Shown here: piece by piece, positions 33,276-44,337 of the stretch
Numbering within the stretch: the stretch's first letter is position 1
Layout: each line of letters begins with the position of its first letter
DNA from: Phycomyces nitens
Taxonomy: Eukaryota > Mucoromycota > Mucoromycetes > Mucorales > Phycomycetaceae
DNA length: 64,000 bases
Assembly (NCBI GenBank): GCA_022702545.1
Contig: JAHRBC010000005.1
Coordinates: 3,658,001 to 3,722,000, forward strand
Direction: 5' to 3'
Position numbers and translations under genes: made by a program
Notes under the pieces: model-generated
The model's database searches: none
What the model saw: only the letters and a program-made list of their open reading frames with translations
Told to the model about the DNA's origin: nothing

Positions 33276-34613
33276 TTATGAAGATGGTTGGCCAGACTGA
33301 CCAGAGGGAGAGTCAAGTTCTTCCATAGGCGTATTGCCGTCAAGATCAGTGAAGGGCTTATTACCCTGGGCATGTGCCTGGACGGAGAGGTCAAGCAAGG
33401 ACTGGCGGAATTCGTCATCTGTGATGACGGGCCGGGAGACACCGTCCTCAGGAAGGGCAATGCCTCGAGCGGCAAACGAGTACTTGCTGGCAGAAGTACC
33501 TCGACCACTGGGATCATACATTGGGATGTCAATGTCATCACCAATGGGGGCAGGGGATCGATTGGATCCAGCCTTGGACCGAGTGGTCATCACCGACAAG
33601 GATCGGCGACGAATGGGCTTGGGAGCCGGAGAAATGGGAGCAGGAGGTGTAGTGTTCGTCGTCGATCTGACAACAACACTGGGAGGAGATGGGGGAGTGT
33701 TGGTAGCAGCCTGGAGAGCACGGAGAGCTTCTGCTTCAGCAATCTCCAACTGGATTTGCTCTTGCTGAAGACGCTCGGCCTCAATGGTGTCGGGATGGGC
33801 AGGACAGTCTCTGCTGACCATCTCGTGGCCCAAGACACCACAACGCTTACAGCGGGGTGTACGAGAGGGACGCTTCGTACATGCACGCAGGAAGTGACCT
33901 TCCTCACGGCAATACCCGCACACGGGTGGAATATCCTTGGAACGCAGCTCCACTGCGCAGGAAATGGATCCTTCCAAATGAAGACGGCTGGGAAGGGGTT
34001 TGGGTGTGTCTAACCCAGATGTGTCCAGAAGGACGGTAGCTTCACCACGGAAAGTTCCACGGTGGGAGACGTAGGCACGCAATTGGACAACCTTTCCATA
34101 CGACTGGAAAGCCTCTTCGATCGGTGCGAGAAGATCAGTTTTGGGATCGCAGGTACTGATGCGATACATGTTAACCTTCACAATATGACTATTGGAAGGC
34201 AAACTTGGAGAGGCGACGATTCTGGTGCTCTGAAACACCAGGCCGTCGGAGATGGCTTTCACCCGAGTGGCAGGTTCGATGAAAAGGGCCTCTGCCAAAA
34301 GGTCCTTGGAACGAGTGTAACGCAAGGTCAACGAGGTCATCTGGCCAATATTGTCAGAGAGGACATCATCTACTGCGTTGGCAGGAACGAGTTTACCGAG
34401 ATTGAACAAAACGCTCGATGGATGGATGGTGCTGGCCCAAGCAGCAGATGCTGGATTCACGGAGAGACTCTGGTCAAAACCAGGTGCGGTGAAGATATGA
34501 AGAGACTTGTTCTTCGGACGGGATGGTGTGCTCTGTGCACGGATCGCTGGTCGTTGTACCTGCCATGGGTTGACAGTACTGCCCTGTGAGTTCGATCCCT
34601 CAGGGGTACTCAT
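33276..34613 (-). CDS. LINE ORF1: RNA-binding zinc-knuckle protein (445 aa)
   Basis: Nucleic-acid chaperone-like protein of the LINE ribonucleoprotein. The frame is open further upstream to a GTG at 34661, but the first ATG (34613, MSTPEGSNSQ) is taken as the start. From that start, an RRM-like segment (EEAFQSYGKVVQLRAYVSHR) lies at about residues 165-190. Two CCHC knuckles follow at about 232-245 (C-G-Y-C-R-E-E-G-H-F-L-R-A-C) and 255-270 (C-K-R-C...H...C). A glutamine/alanine-rich helical region and a proline/serine-rich low-complexity tail come after. It ends TAA at 33276-33278, overlapping nothing but abutting ORF2. Decayed relatives lie at 26385 and 28236. Confidence 0.92.
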   Translation of the reverse strand: MSTPEGSNSQGSTVNPWQVQRPAIRAQSTPSRPKNKSLHIFTAPGFDQSLSVNPASAAWASTIHPSSVLFNLGKLVPANAVDDVLSDNIGQMTSLTLRYTRSKDLLAEALFIEPATRVKAISDGLVFQSTRIVASPSLPSNSHIVKVNMYRISTCDPKTDLLAPIEEAFQSYGKVVQLRAYVSHRGTFRGEATVLLDTSGLDTPKPLPSRLHLEGSISCAVELRSKDIPPVCGYCREEGHFLRACTKRPSRTPRCKRCGVLGHEMVSRDCPAHPDTIEAERLQQEQIQLEIAEAEALRALQAATNTPPSPPSVVVRSTTNTTPPAPISPAPKPIRRRSLSVMTTRSKAGSNRSPAPIGDDIDIPMYDPSGRGTSASKYSFAARGIALPEDGVSRPVITDDEFRQSLLDLSVQAHAQGNKPFTDLDGNTPMEELDSPSGQSGQPSS

Positions 34614-34691
34614 ACTATTTCTTATTTTGGGGATTTGTGTCGGTAGAATATTTATCCGCACAAAACAATTCTTTAGCTGTGAAACCGTGTG

Positions 34692-34706
34692 TGTCCAAGA
34701 AATAAT
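34692..34706 (+). repeat. LINE target-site duplication, right
   Basis: Exact copy of 29365-29379. It marks the LINE 5' junction and shows that integration was not accompanied by a target deletion. Confidence 0.95.
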
Positions 34707-36467
34707 AACCTACGAAGGAATCCAAATCGACAGCAGTCAACTATTGTACCTTCAAAAGCTGTTTCCCAATGTTCAAAGACTATCTTTAATACTTACAGAA
34801 GACCAGGATACAGCCGTAGATTGGAGTGCGTGGAGAAAGTTAATATTCTTCAAGATTGTATTCAATGGGGACCATAGAGACGCCATAACAAAAATATTTT
34901 CAGAAACATTTTCGCAGCTGCCTTGCCTAAAAGAGGTTACTTCATGTTTTGAAGGCTGGATGACATTATCCATTGGAGATCTCGAAGCTATACACAACGT
35001 GCAATACCTACACACATTGTACCTCAGTCTGGTGGAAGACGGCTTGAATTTACAGGATCTTGCGGATATAGCCAAGGCGGTCCCTGCAAACCATTTGTCC
35101 AAGGTTGAATTGTTCTTGTATATTTCAGATTTGCGATTGATTTACTACTTTACTATAAAGTACCAAAATGTCCGCGAACTGACTTTGCACAATATAAGCA
35201 ACAAAACCGATTTGGTGGACTGTCATCTGGAGGAAGCAAAGTCAAGAATAGCCATGCTTCCTCAAGTATTTTTGAAATTGGAAAAACTCTATATCCGTCA
35301 ATATTATTCAAACGACACGTTTACTCTCGCTTTCTGGGAATGCTTTCCTGATGGCTCATTTTCTATCAAGGAAATAATATATATTTTCACAGCTGTACTA
35401 GGCGAGTTCAACCGAATCCAAGATACAACCAGAGAGCTTATACGTGTGTGTTCCAAAACTATCGAATCAATCACTGCCATCTTCGAAACTCTCGCCTACA
35501 TTCCTAAAACTGAATATTTAACCAGAGGATTCTCTTACTGTCCTCGACTCGTCTACTTAACTTTTTACAGATGTGGAGCTACAATGGAGCTCGATACAAC
35601 GCTGGACTGCTTCCCTTCTTTAAAGGAACTTAGTCTCTTTACCGGAAAACTTTATATAAGTTCAAAAGCAACAAAAGTGGAGGGCCCTCATGGACTACGA
35701 GTAATCAACCTGGGTGATGTCTCGACCGATCCTGATTCATTAAAGTATATTACTACTCGGTGTGAATCTCTTAGTCATATGCGCTTGGAAAGAGTGAATA
35801 TCTTTGGAGATATCTCTCCATCAACAGGATGTTGCTTGATTGACATGTCCAATGCCAGACTGACAGAACTCAAAATCAATTCTCTCCTCTTCCAGCCATC
35901 CTGTCAAGAATGGGAATGCCTGCCTCGTACAAGTATTCATTTTATGAAAATAGTCCGGTTGGATAAATCGCATCCTTGCAATACCGAGGGTAGTAAAATT
36001 AACAAAACATCCATGGATATCAGCAACGATACCATATCAACCTGGCACAATGTATTTGATCGCGGTATTTTTCCAAATACTTTGGATACAGTTATCACGG
36101 AACAAAACAAAGTTAACGCAATTGAAAAATACTTTCAAGACTTTAAAGTTAACCTGGTACGCGACAGAATCCAAGATACTACGATTTATGAAAGAAAACA
36201 AAGACCTGAGAATTGGACGATGAAACTTTGGCAAGGCTACGCATTATTTGTGTGTGGATATACAAAAAACTATAATATTAATTATAAGAATGGCTCAAAA
36301 TACGAAGAAAAGTACAAGTGGTATAATGACAAGAACATTGTACATACTGTTACTGACATATTAGTTGAGCCTATTTTTTATTTTTAATTTTCAATAAAAA
36401 TAAATATTGAAACACAAGTTATTTTTTGAGTTTTTAATATTTTATTATTAAAGTATGTGCAAAGTAT

Positions 36468-36849
36468 CTTTATAACCAACGCAAATAGTTTAAGCAAACC
36501 CTTTATATTTTAACATATACAAGAATAAAGAATATACATACTATACTTTTAAAACAAAGCTAATTAAATCCCTTGACAATACATACTTTTTTTTTCAAAT
36601 AGCTTAAACTCCATATTGCAAAGAAGATTAAAATTAAAAACAGTGACTGAAACCCCCTATTGATGAGTTTATGCAATGTCACCTTTGAAATGAGCAGGTA
36701 AATCGACAGGCCTCTTTGAAAGTATCTGGTGCAACTACTAATCGGACAAGTATATTTTACCAAACCACAGAATCTGTTATTTTCAACAGATTTGCCGAGG
36801 AAAAACCATTTCCACTCTATCAGCCTCCCCAATAACATTTCTAGCCAAT
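36468..36849. other. Insert boundary in duplication copy 2
   Basis: Sequence here has no counterpart in copy 1, where the matching TA is occupied by the Tc1 element. It contains AT-rich DNA and no supported gene. Confidence 0.5.
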
Positions 36850-38061
36850 ATTACTTTCACCGTTGGACAACCTAGTTACAGTCAAGTGGCACGATCCACT
36901 GGAAACAGACAAAACGTTATCTGCACACCAATGCTTATAGGCAGTGTGGACTCCAATTCAACTACTCGAGTGTACGGTCGAGGTACCTCTTATATTTCGG
37001 TGTTTTATCATATTCCTATTGAATTCAACAATCACGATGCATTTGTTGGTCCTCTGAGAAAAGCTTACCCTCAAGATATTGGTCTCCAACTTAAAAATAA
37101 GACAAAAGAATCGTATACTGCGGTTTATCTATGTGTTTCTGGTGCCGACTGTTGTGGACATAAATACAGTAATCCAATTGCTGTTTATAACAATATATTC
37201 TTGGTTACCACTGTTATTTTGGCAGATCTCATACTATTTCGAGTGAACATTACAAAACTTCCAGCAGAAAAAGTATGAAACTATTGTTGTTCAATTGAGA
37301 AAATATCTCGGTATCTTTGGACAATTGTTGCTCGCCTTTTTCATAAACTACAGTTTTTCAAATATCTCCAAAGGGAATATATATATGTCTATTTAGAACA
37401 TCCTATTGTCTCGGACAAGGCTTAGACCCCACTAATTTTCCAAAGCAAATACTCTGCCAACATCCAGATTCGTGGTACCTAGGCGAAAATGGGAAACCAT
37501 TGTGTTTTCTGTAAGCAGATGGGACATTTGGTAGAAAAATACACCGAAAAAAAAGACAAACGTACTTGGCATAATTGTGGGATAATTGGACATATCCATA
37601 TACATTACAACCGTGACCAACTTTCAATCAACCATCAAAAGGTTTATCAAGGTAATGGACCTATCAATCTAAAAGACCTCTATCAAATTCTCACCCCAAA
37701 AAGAATCCAAAAGACGATAGAGGTTGCTTTAAAAGCAACACACCTTCAAAATCAGGCCAACTCCCAAGGACAGCAAAAGGTCTAGGAACAAATGGGTTTG
37801 AGATCACTAAAAGCCCATTCCACAGAAAGGTCACTGCTGATAAGGCTTCTTCTGAATAAAAAAGTATTGACAGATTCCCACCAGAAGAGTATGTGTACTG
37901 CTGACATTACAGCTACCGAAAAGCAAGATGATATCTTCAAAAGTAATATGTCTCCCCCGCCCAAAGGCGAGGTAGAAATGAAAGACCCTGTTGAGGAAAT
38001 GTCAGAGAATAATACACTCTACCAAGAGAGCAATTGCAAATCAACCAAAATTAGAAAATAA
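36850..38061 (+). pseudogene. Divergent retroelement ORF1/gag-like remnant
   Basis: Three frames in succession. The first contains ITFTVGQPSYSQVARSTGNR and a hydrophobic region. The second (37489-37785) contains degenerate knuckles C-V-F-C-K-Q-M-G-H followed by HNCGIIGHIHIH. The third (37792-38061) is charged. The order (basic N-terminus, RNA-binding region, CCHC-like motifs) resembles LINE ORF1 or gag proteins, but key cysteines are lost and frames are broken. No RT is found adjacent. Confidence 0.5.
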
Positions 38062-38225
38062 TTATTAATTCTTGTTTCTCTTGCCTTTAACGCCAAAGCT
38101 ACAATGGGAAAACCCTCATGCCATCACTTGAAAATAATTCGAAAGAACCACACCTCGCCGGGAGTTTTCATAGTTTATTTGTAGAAGCATTATTTACCTT
38201 TATAAGGTCAACCATTCCATAGGAA

Positions 38226-39180
38226 GTAAGTCATCATGAACATCCCTCAATCAACTATTGGAAGCATTATCAAGCTTTGGGAAGAAACTGGTCTAACAGT
38301 GTCAAAGTCTAGTTCAGGAAGGCCTAAAAAACTCAGTCCTACAGATAATATTGCGTTTTGGTTGAGTGTGGCGCCATCCTCTGACAGATATGGATATCAT
38401 CAGTAAAATTTAGTGCTTGCTGGTGTTATTATATATAGAAAGACTGTTAGCAACTATCTTTGGGCAAGTGAACTCGATTTTTATGTACCAGTGTCTAGCC
38501 CAAGTCTTTCACTTGAAGAGAAGAAGAATTGGCTTCGTTGGACAAGAGCCAGGACCAGTTTGACAGTTGAGAACTGTGGAAGGGTTATATGATCAGATGA
38601 GTCTAGGTTCATGGTAAAGGGCAATCATTATGACCCATATGTAATTTATAAACGTGAAAAACGCTTTAAAGGTAGACATTTGTTTCAAATTAAAAAGTTT
38701 GAAAAAGGTTCAGTGATGATGTGGGGGGTGCTTCTGGACTGGAGGACTTGGACCTCCAACTGTGCTCAATGACTCGGTTAATCAAGATTTATATGTCAAC
38801 TGTTTGACCCAGTAATTTAACCCTTGGTATTACACATCGAATTATGGACATGATACCATCTTTAAATTCAAAGAGGATGGCGCCAGTTGCTATACTGGGT
38901 CCTACACGACATGGTAGAAAAATCGATGCCAAATCAAGGGATTTGGCTACTGGCCATCTCAAAGCCATGATTTCAACCTGATTAAGCATATTCTAAAGAA
39001 CGCAAAAGATTGTGTCGCAGAGAAAAACCACAAATCAACAATTCCAAAAATCTCAGGGCTTGTATTGCCAAGGAATTGGAGCAGATAGATCCTGAATTTG
39101 GTGCAAGGCTTGTTGCAAGTATGCCTGATCGAATTTAGACTGTGATTTCTGCTCGTAGTGGAAGCACCCAATATTAAACA
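38226..39180 (+). pseudogene. Second Tc1-like transposase, heavily decayed
   Basis: Fragments in different frames: PQSTIGSIIKLWEETG and SGRPKKLSP (helix-turn-helix region), NWLRWTRARTSLT, SDESRFMVKG (first D), SVMMWG, FKEDGASCYTGS (second D region) and WPSQSHDFNLIKHI (third motif, degraded). Many stops. Different in sequence from the 21176 element. Inverted repeats could not be recognised. Confidence 0.75.
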
Positions 39181-39465
39181 CTAATTATTATTTTTTAATT
39201 CTCAAGCTATATACACTATTGACTATTGGAATATAAAGTCTCAAGACTTTATAATGAGCGAATAACAAGATATTTGTCAAAAAGGATAATGTGTATATTT
39301 TCGTGAAAAAATACTCTAATTTTGTGCCGAATTGCTTTTCTCTGAAAGTGTAGTCTCCAGAAACAAGTTCAAATAACAGAAAAACATATACCAAAGCTAA
39401 CGTGCTATTTAGACCAAGAAAATTAAACAAAGTTGATTCTTGTTGGAATTGTGATTATTATTGTA
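39181..39465. other. Spacer downstream of kelch copy 2
   Basis: AT-rich DNA between the decayed transposase and the kelch stop codon; no gene is supported. The last few bases (TTGTATTATGG) match the right flank of the Tc1 in copy 1. Confidence 0.5.
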
Positions 39466-42425
39466 TTATGGTAGCTCCTCTATGTTTTTACTCGCAGAAT
39501 ATCTTTTTTTGTGATGGTCAATAGCCACACTAAGCTCCCTAAAAACTTCATCATCAACATAATAAGCTTCCAATAAACGTTCTGTCAACTGCACTCGCCG
39601 CTCCATTAAGCACATTCGATTCCGTAGATACTTTAGCTCTTCTCCTTGCGGGTCTTCTAATAATGTGATATTGCTTTCGTCGATTTGGCTATTGTATTGC
39701 TTTTTGTCAAAGTTGTTATTAACAAGACTAACAAAAGGAACAGGTGTATCCAAGCTGTCAAACTTTTTCTGAAGACCTCTTCCAAGAGATCTTTTCATGA
39801 ATCCACAGGAAAAGTGTTGAACTATACCCCAAGGAGATTTTGGGCGGAAACCAAATAGCCATGCTTGTATGCCAAGTATGAGACTGAGGATACCTCCAAC
39901 GGAACCAAGCGAATTAAGAATCGAGTGAATCTTTTGATCTTGTTGCACAACAGTAGCGTATTCACTTGGGTACAAATCAATGGTGCCAAACATTCCTTCA
40001 TTGGAATAAAACATCTTGTTCCTATAGACATTAAAGTCGCCTACAAAGATAGAAGAGCTGATTTCTGGTGTATGATTATAACGAGCCAAGAGACCTAGTT
40101 GGTTCCATCCGGTTTCTTCGAGATATTGGTGGTCTTGGACTTGGTACTGCATTGTCAGAGAGTCGTTTGTATAGATTATAAATGTATTTGGATCACTTTT
40201 TCCTTGCATATCACGCACACCCCATTCATCAATGGCTTGCTCGGACATGACCTGTGGTACATCGGTTGTGTTGATTTTATAGATCTTTACATTAGGATCC
40301 ATTCCAGGCGGGTATTGAGTGATTCGAACTGTTCCAGCAACACTCATATTACCAGAGAATTTAATATGAAGCTTGGTTCCATTTCGGTTTCCTTCATCTC
40401 CATCTCCCAGGCGGAACCAGCTGGGCGGAGCGAATAGATGACATTCTGAGGCTGCGACAGAATCACTGAATACAGGAGTATGTACTTGCATGTCAAGTTT
40501 TGTCAGAAACTCATCACAAGAGATTTCTCGATCAGAGCTGCAGTATGATTGTGTGTAACTAGTATCAGGATATGATCTATAGAGATCATCAGGCTTAATC
40601 CATCCCTCAAAACAAATTCTTATATCTATACAAATCCAAATCAATAAGCTATATTTACATTCAATTTTTGTAATACCTGGTATTGCGACAGATGAAGCCT
40701 TTGTGCTAATGATAATGCTTGTCGTTGGACTGTTGATAACTTGTCGAATAGAGAATACCAAATATAGAATAAACAGAAAGGCGAGAATACATTGTACCAA
40801 GAGACGAAATAGTTCTGTCCACATCGGCTCTCCACGTCTATAAATCCTTGTATTGATAACTAGCCTCACAATTTGTTATATTTTAATGCGTACCTTGGGT
40901 TCCAGATAATCCATCGTAATAAACATGGCAAGTAGTATATGTCTTTGTAGGTTTTCCAGGCGCAGAATCCCAAAATAAGCGCAAGTAGTATGCTACCAAT
41001 AATTATCCCTGCCAGAGTTCCCTTGTCCATCTTGTTGTAAATGGTTACCGAGTGGTCTGAGTCCGGCAAGTCCGCTGGACTATTAACCCACGAATACTTG
41101 GGATCGCCTTGACCATCAATAGCAAGGATATTTATATAATTATAAGGCTTTTCAAATAGAGACTCTGTAAAATTAATTGTGGCTTAGTATCAAACTAAAC
41201 ATTTGGATTCAAATAATATACCTGATAAGATTAGAATCGTATTCTCAGTGAGATATCCCATGGTGAATGTATAGCGAGCAGTAGGATAATCACCCAAAAT
41301 TTTTTGGCCTTGACCATACCCATGTATCCGTATTTAATAAAAGGACATCGTTAAGATGCGAGATGTCTATATTAGATCCTAAAATATAACATTAACTATC
41401 AATATATCAAAAACCTTTTAATTATTCAGCCCTTACCACCATACAAGATAATCGTCTTTTTATCTGGACCTATAAGCATAAACATTTGAGTATTTTTCTG
41501 GAATGGCCTAAAATTATATCAATAAATACCTAGCAATGTACCGGGATCAGTCCTGCCTTCCAATGACTCACCCGTCGCATTTATGTGTATCCATTTGTCT
41601 GTGTTTGTGTCATAGATATCGATTTCATTGAGGCTTGGCATATACATCCTGTCAGTTTTGTTTTTTGAAACATTTCCGCCAATATATACAATCTGTCCAT
41701 TACTGCAGAACCGTAATTAATTGTCAGTCATCATTTCTTGTTTTCTGTTTTTTTTTCTGGAATACTTACGGAAGTACTGTGGCACTGTGTGAATTTCGAT
41801 ACAACTGATTAGGCTGAGTGAGGCTTGTATACTCAAAGGTAATTGGATCAAATGACCACAGTTCGTTAAACGAGTAGGGGGACTCTGCCTCTGCTCCACC
41901 GTATATATACACTTTGCCATTAGGAGCTAATGAGAGCTGAAAACCCATGCGTATCAGTGGCCCAGTAGCATTGTTGATTGCAAAAATCTCTTTCCAAAAC
42001 GGAGTAGAACTTTGAAAATCGTAGGTATATGTGCGAATAATGGTCCCACTATTTTGATTTGCCAGGTCAGACCCAGTAACAAGAAGTGCGGTGTGGCCAT
42101 CCTGAAGCATAACAATCTTGGAAACGACACACAGTGGACCAGGAAGATACTGAGGAACTGTTTCGTACAAGACCTCTCCTTTGGAATCGGGATCAGTTGA
42201 TAAGGATACGGAAGAGAAATTGGATGTGGCATATTCTAACTTAAAGGTCCCCCCGTAAGTATATAATTTGTTATTATGGGAAAATATGGTCGACTGATAA
42301 CTAGGATACATGTCATCTAGGCCCTTTGAAGGACCAGCATATATTCCGGATACAACATTTATAGCATAAAAGTACAATATAATGGAAATTGATAAAAAGT
42401 AAAAAGATTTATAAAGATAGATCAT
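39466..42425 (-). pseudogene. Kelch membrane protein gene, copy 2, with a +1 frameshift
   Basis: Paralogue of 22521-25492 with the same exon plan: 42425-41770, 41702-41530, 41469-41437 (33 nt), 41378-41222, 41164-40894, 40837-39466. Exon lengths equal copy 1 (656, 173, 33, 1372), with two exceptions. Exon 5 is 9 nt shorter because one LPD repeat is missing. Exon 4 is 157 instead of 156 nt because a T run near 41300-41306 has six instead of five T. That single base shifts the frame in the last kelch blades and would remove all three membrane helices. Everything downstream is otherwise open, so a sequencing error in the homopolymer or a very recent loss are both possible. Confidence 0.75.
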
Positions 42426-42793
42426 TGTTGTAAAAAGGACAAAAAATACACGATCAAGTGTTGCTTTTGACTGCTTAAATACTCGAAAGCCTTATTTCAT
42501 CTTTAACAGAAATCATAGACATTTGAGCTGGTCAGGCTTGGTAAATAAAAATGGTATCGTGAAACGTCTTACAGTCCCTGATAAATATAAAGTTCCGGGA
42601 ATAAATAGACCCTTTTTTTCCCTTTTTTACTAAACTTAATATTTAGAGTGCTGGTGGATCAAAAGAAAAATGGGATTTTTAATAAAAATAACATTATTTT
42701 AATATTTGTAACGGTTTGAATAAGAGTAATTGGATAGACTGGTAATAAATAATCATCACCTTGGTCTAATTGCTTTTAGCCCATAGAAAAAAA

Positions 42794-43250
42794 ATAACAT
42801 ACATTGGGTAACCTCTCACCAGTTCAAAGCCACAGTTATCCTTTGCCTTTGAAGACGTCCTTACAAAAATCCGCACTCACGCACAACATTTAGCCTAGCA
42901 CAATCTATCAGTCCTTGGCAGAGGATTAGTCGCCAACTCCCTTCTTCTGAGTAGGGTATGGGGTCCCATCCGCATCCTCCCAATAACTACTGCAGATATA
43001 AGCAGACTTCGTTTAGAAGTAATTAAATTTTTGTCTAATGGCTGTTACCCGTTTGTTCAGTTTGACTCGTCCACTCGTTCACGACGTGAAGGCGGCCTTG
43101 GTGTCCTGGACCCTCAGACTCAATATTCATTACTACAAACCCGTTGGATCCTTCCCTTGCTCGATCAAACCGCCCTGTTATCTTTCGTCGGAAACATACT
43201 CTTATAACTCATACGACAATACTGCAATACAAGTGACCCACTTCTTCCCC
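42794..43250 (+). pseudogene. LINE ORF2 middle fragment
   Basis: Plus-strand frames include LSVLGRGLVANSLLLSRVWG (intact LINE: LSVRGKSIVANSLLLSSIWH) and GGLGVLDPQTQYSLLQTRWI (intact: GGLGLLDPDHQQRALQLRWI). Frameshifts are present. It is the post-RT region of a LINE. Confidence 0.8.
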
Positions 43251-43306
43251 TAGTTTTTTTCCTGAGCTACTGTCACCTCGTATAAGTACTTTCGGTATAC
43301 GTTAAT

Positions 43307-43443
43307 CTTACGGGACACCTGTAAAGTACAGGATGTTACACAAAATATTTTCAATGTTCCGGCAAAAAAGCGTGAGCGTGACTACTTGGCTTATGTCCGG
43401 CTCGCGTCAAGACACCTGGTCTTGTGTAACTCTGTCCCCTAAA
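43307..43443. repeat. Short inverted-repeat element (possible MITE)
   Basis: The left end ATCTTACGGGACACC and the right end CTGTCCCCTAAA are approximate inverted repeats about 135 bp apart. The same end motif (ATCTTAGGGGACAC) occurs at 18571 and inverted at 44250-44263. Confidence 0.4.
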
Positions 43444-44166
43444 TTTTTTTTTGTATGAGACAAGATTTATTGAATTGCCCAAAAAAAAACAGGTCTTACT
43501 TCCTATGGAGGAGAGGTAGGTGCCTGGGGAGATATTGATGCACACATAAATGTGTGGGAAGCTAATGCAAGTATATACGGTAGGAAATTTACATAAGGGT
43601 TATATGAGGAAAAAGTTAGGAGGCATAAAGCCGAGAGGTGGAGAGGACTAGTCAAGAAGGTGGGATGAAGAAAACAAGGAATGGAGGGTCTTGTCCACCG
43701 AGTCACTCACGTGGACAGGAGTAAAAGGAATGTTGTCAAAAACTTGTCTCCAGTAGGCTTTCCAGACAGCAGCCAAGACTCCATCCAGTACATGGTAAGA
43801 GTCAATAAAAGGGGAGGATGGAGGGAGATCAAGGGCATATAAGGCGCGAAGGAGTGTAGATGGACTGTTAGGAGGTTGGGGCAGCCATCGTGGCAATGTC
43901 AAGGTCCAAACCCGCCAAACAAGAGGACATTCGGCAAGTAGGTGGTCGGTAGTTTGATTAGGGTGGCCACATAGACGGCACTCGGGAGACACAACAAGGT
44001 CAGGGCTAATGGCATGTAGGACGGACGCAGAGGAAAGGGAGTTATGAAGGATACGATACCATATGTTGCGGGTGGCAGTAGACAAGGTTAAAGACCAAAA
44101 GAATTTCCATTGAGAAGGTGATAAACGAGAGGCAGTATTATAACAATATGATAAATATTGTCTCAA
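43444..44166 (-). pseudogene. LINE 3' fragment, family B
   Basis: Poly(T) at 43444-43452 is the tail. Minus-strand frame 44166-43648 is open and gives the ORF2 C-terminus: PSQWKFFWSLTLSTATRNIW, a finger C-R-L-C-G-H-P-N-Q-T-T-D-H-L-L-A-E-C, and AAVWKAYWRQVFDNIPF. Only the end of the element is present (5'-truncated). The same family is at 18588. Confidence 0.85.
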
Positions 44167-44337
44167 AGACGTACAAGCCGGACATTATAAAGATGGCCAC
44201 AATAAATTGTCCGGCCCGCACTCCTGGTCTCTTAACCAAAATGGATTCGTGTCCCCTAAGATCGCTCGTATGAATGACTTGGTTATTCAGCAAATTTTGC
44301 TTTTTATTGTCAAGATGAGCACCCAAAAAAGACGGTT

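Larger units (their letters stand above)
29380..34691 (-). mobile_element. Full-length, apparently intact LINE (non-LTR retrotransposon, 5312 bp)
   Basis: Minus orientation: 5' end at 34691, ORF1, ORF2, a short 3' UTR (29403-29558) and a 23-nt poly-A tail (T run 29380-29402). Flanked by the 15-bp duplication TGTCCAAGAAATAAT (29365-29379 and 34692-34706). Both ORFs are uninterrupted. L1/Tad-like structure with EEP endonuclease and RT; there is no separate RNase H domain I can see. Likely recent and possibly active. Confidence 0.95.
29135..36387 (+). pseudogene. F-box/LRR gene copy 2, split by a LINE
   Basis: The N-terminal part (29135-29379) carries the F-box (IPYEILYCIASSLSYYDSLE) and the C-terminal part (34692-36387) carries the LRR solenoid (QIDSSQLLYLQKLFPNVQRL onward) and the tail MKLWQGYALFVCGY. 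They are separated by 5.3 kb of LINE. The 15-bp target duplication TGTCCAAGAAATAAT is present on both sides and the reading phase agrees across it, so the gene was open before insertion. The extreme C-terminus differs from copy 1 (DILVEPIFYF instead of ETY). The interrupted allele cannot make the full protein. An N-terminal F-box-only peptide ending in the poly(T) is conceivable but speculative. Confidence 0.9.
29029..42793. repeat. Segmental duplication, copy 2
   Basis: Partner of 19068-25867. Homologous parts: 29029-29379 plus 34692-36467 (F-box gene and its flanks), and 39464-42793 (kelch gene). Inserts: LINE 29380-34691 and element remnants 36468-39463. Confidence 0.88.

Noticed and set aside
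29655..33768. Several plus-strand ORFs over the LINE (for example 30933-31460, 33288-34013)
   Set aside because: They are antisense shadows of the intact ORF1 and ORF2, arising from the GC-rich codon pattern, with no domains.
34575..34600. tRNA-like GTTCGATCCCT motif at the LINE 5' end
   Set aside because: It resembles a T-loop/box B, but no cloverleaf could be built around it. At most it is a promoter-like remnant.
36886..37278. 130-codon protein as an intact host gene
   Set aside because: It begins with GTG inside a longer open stretch, is followed in other frames by degenerate zinc knuckles, and sits in an insert filled with element remnants, so it was called an ORF1/gag-like remnant.
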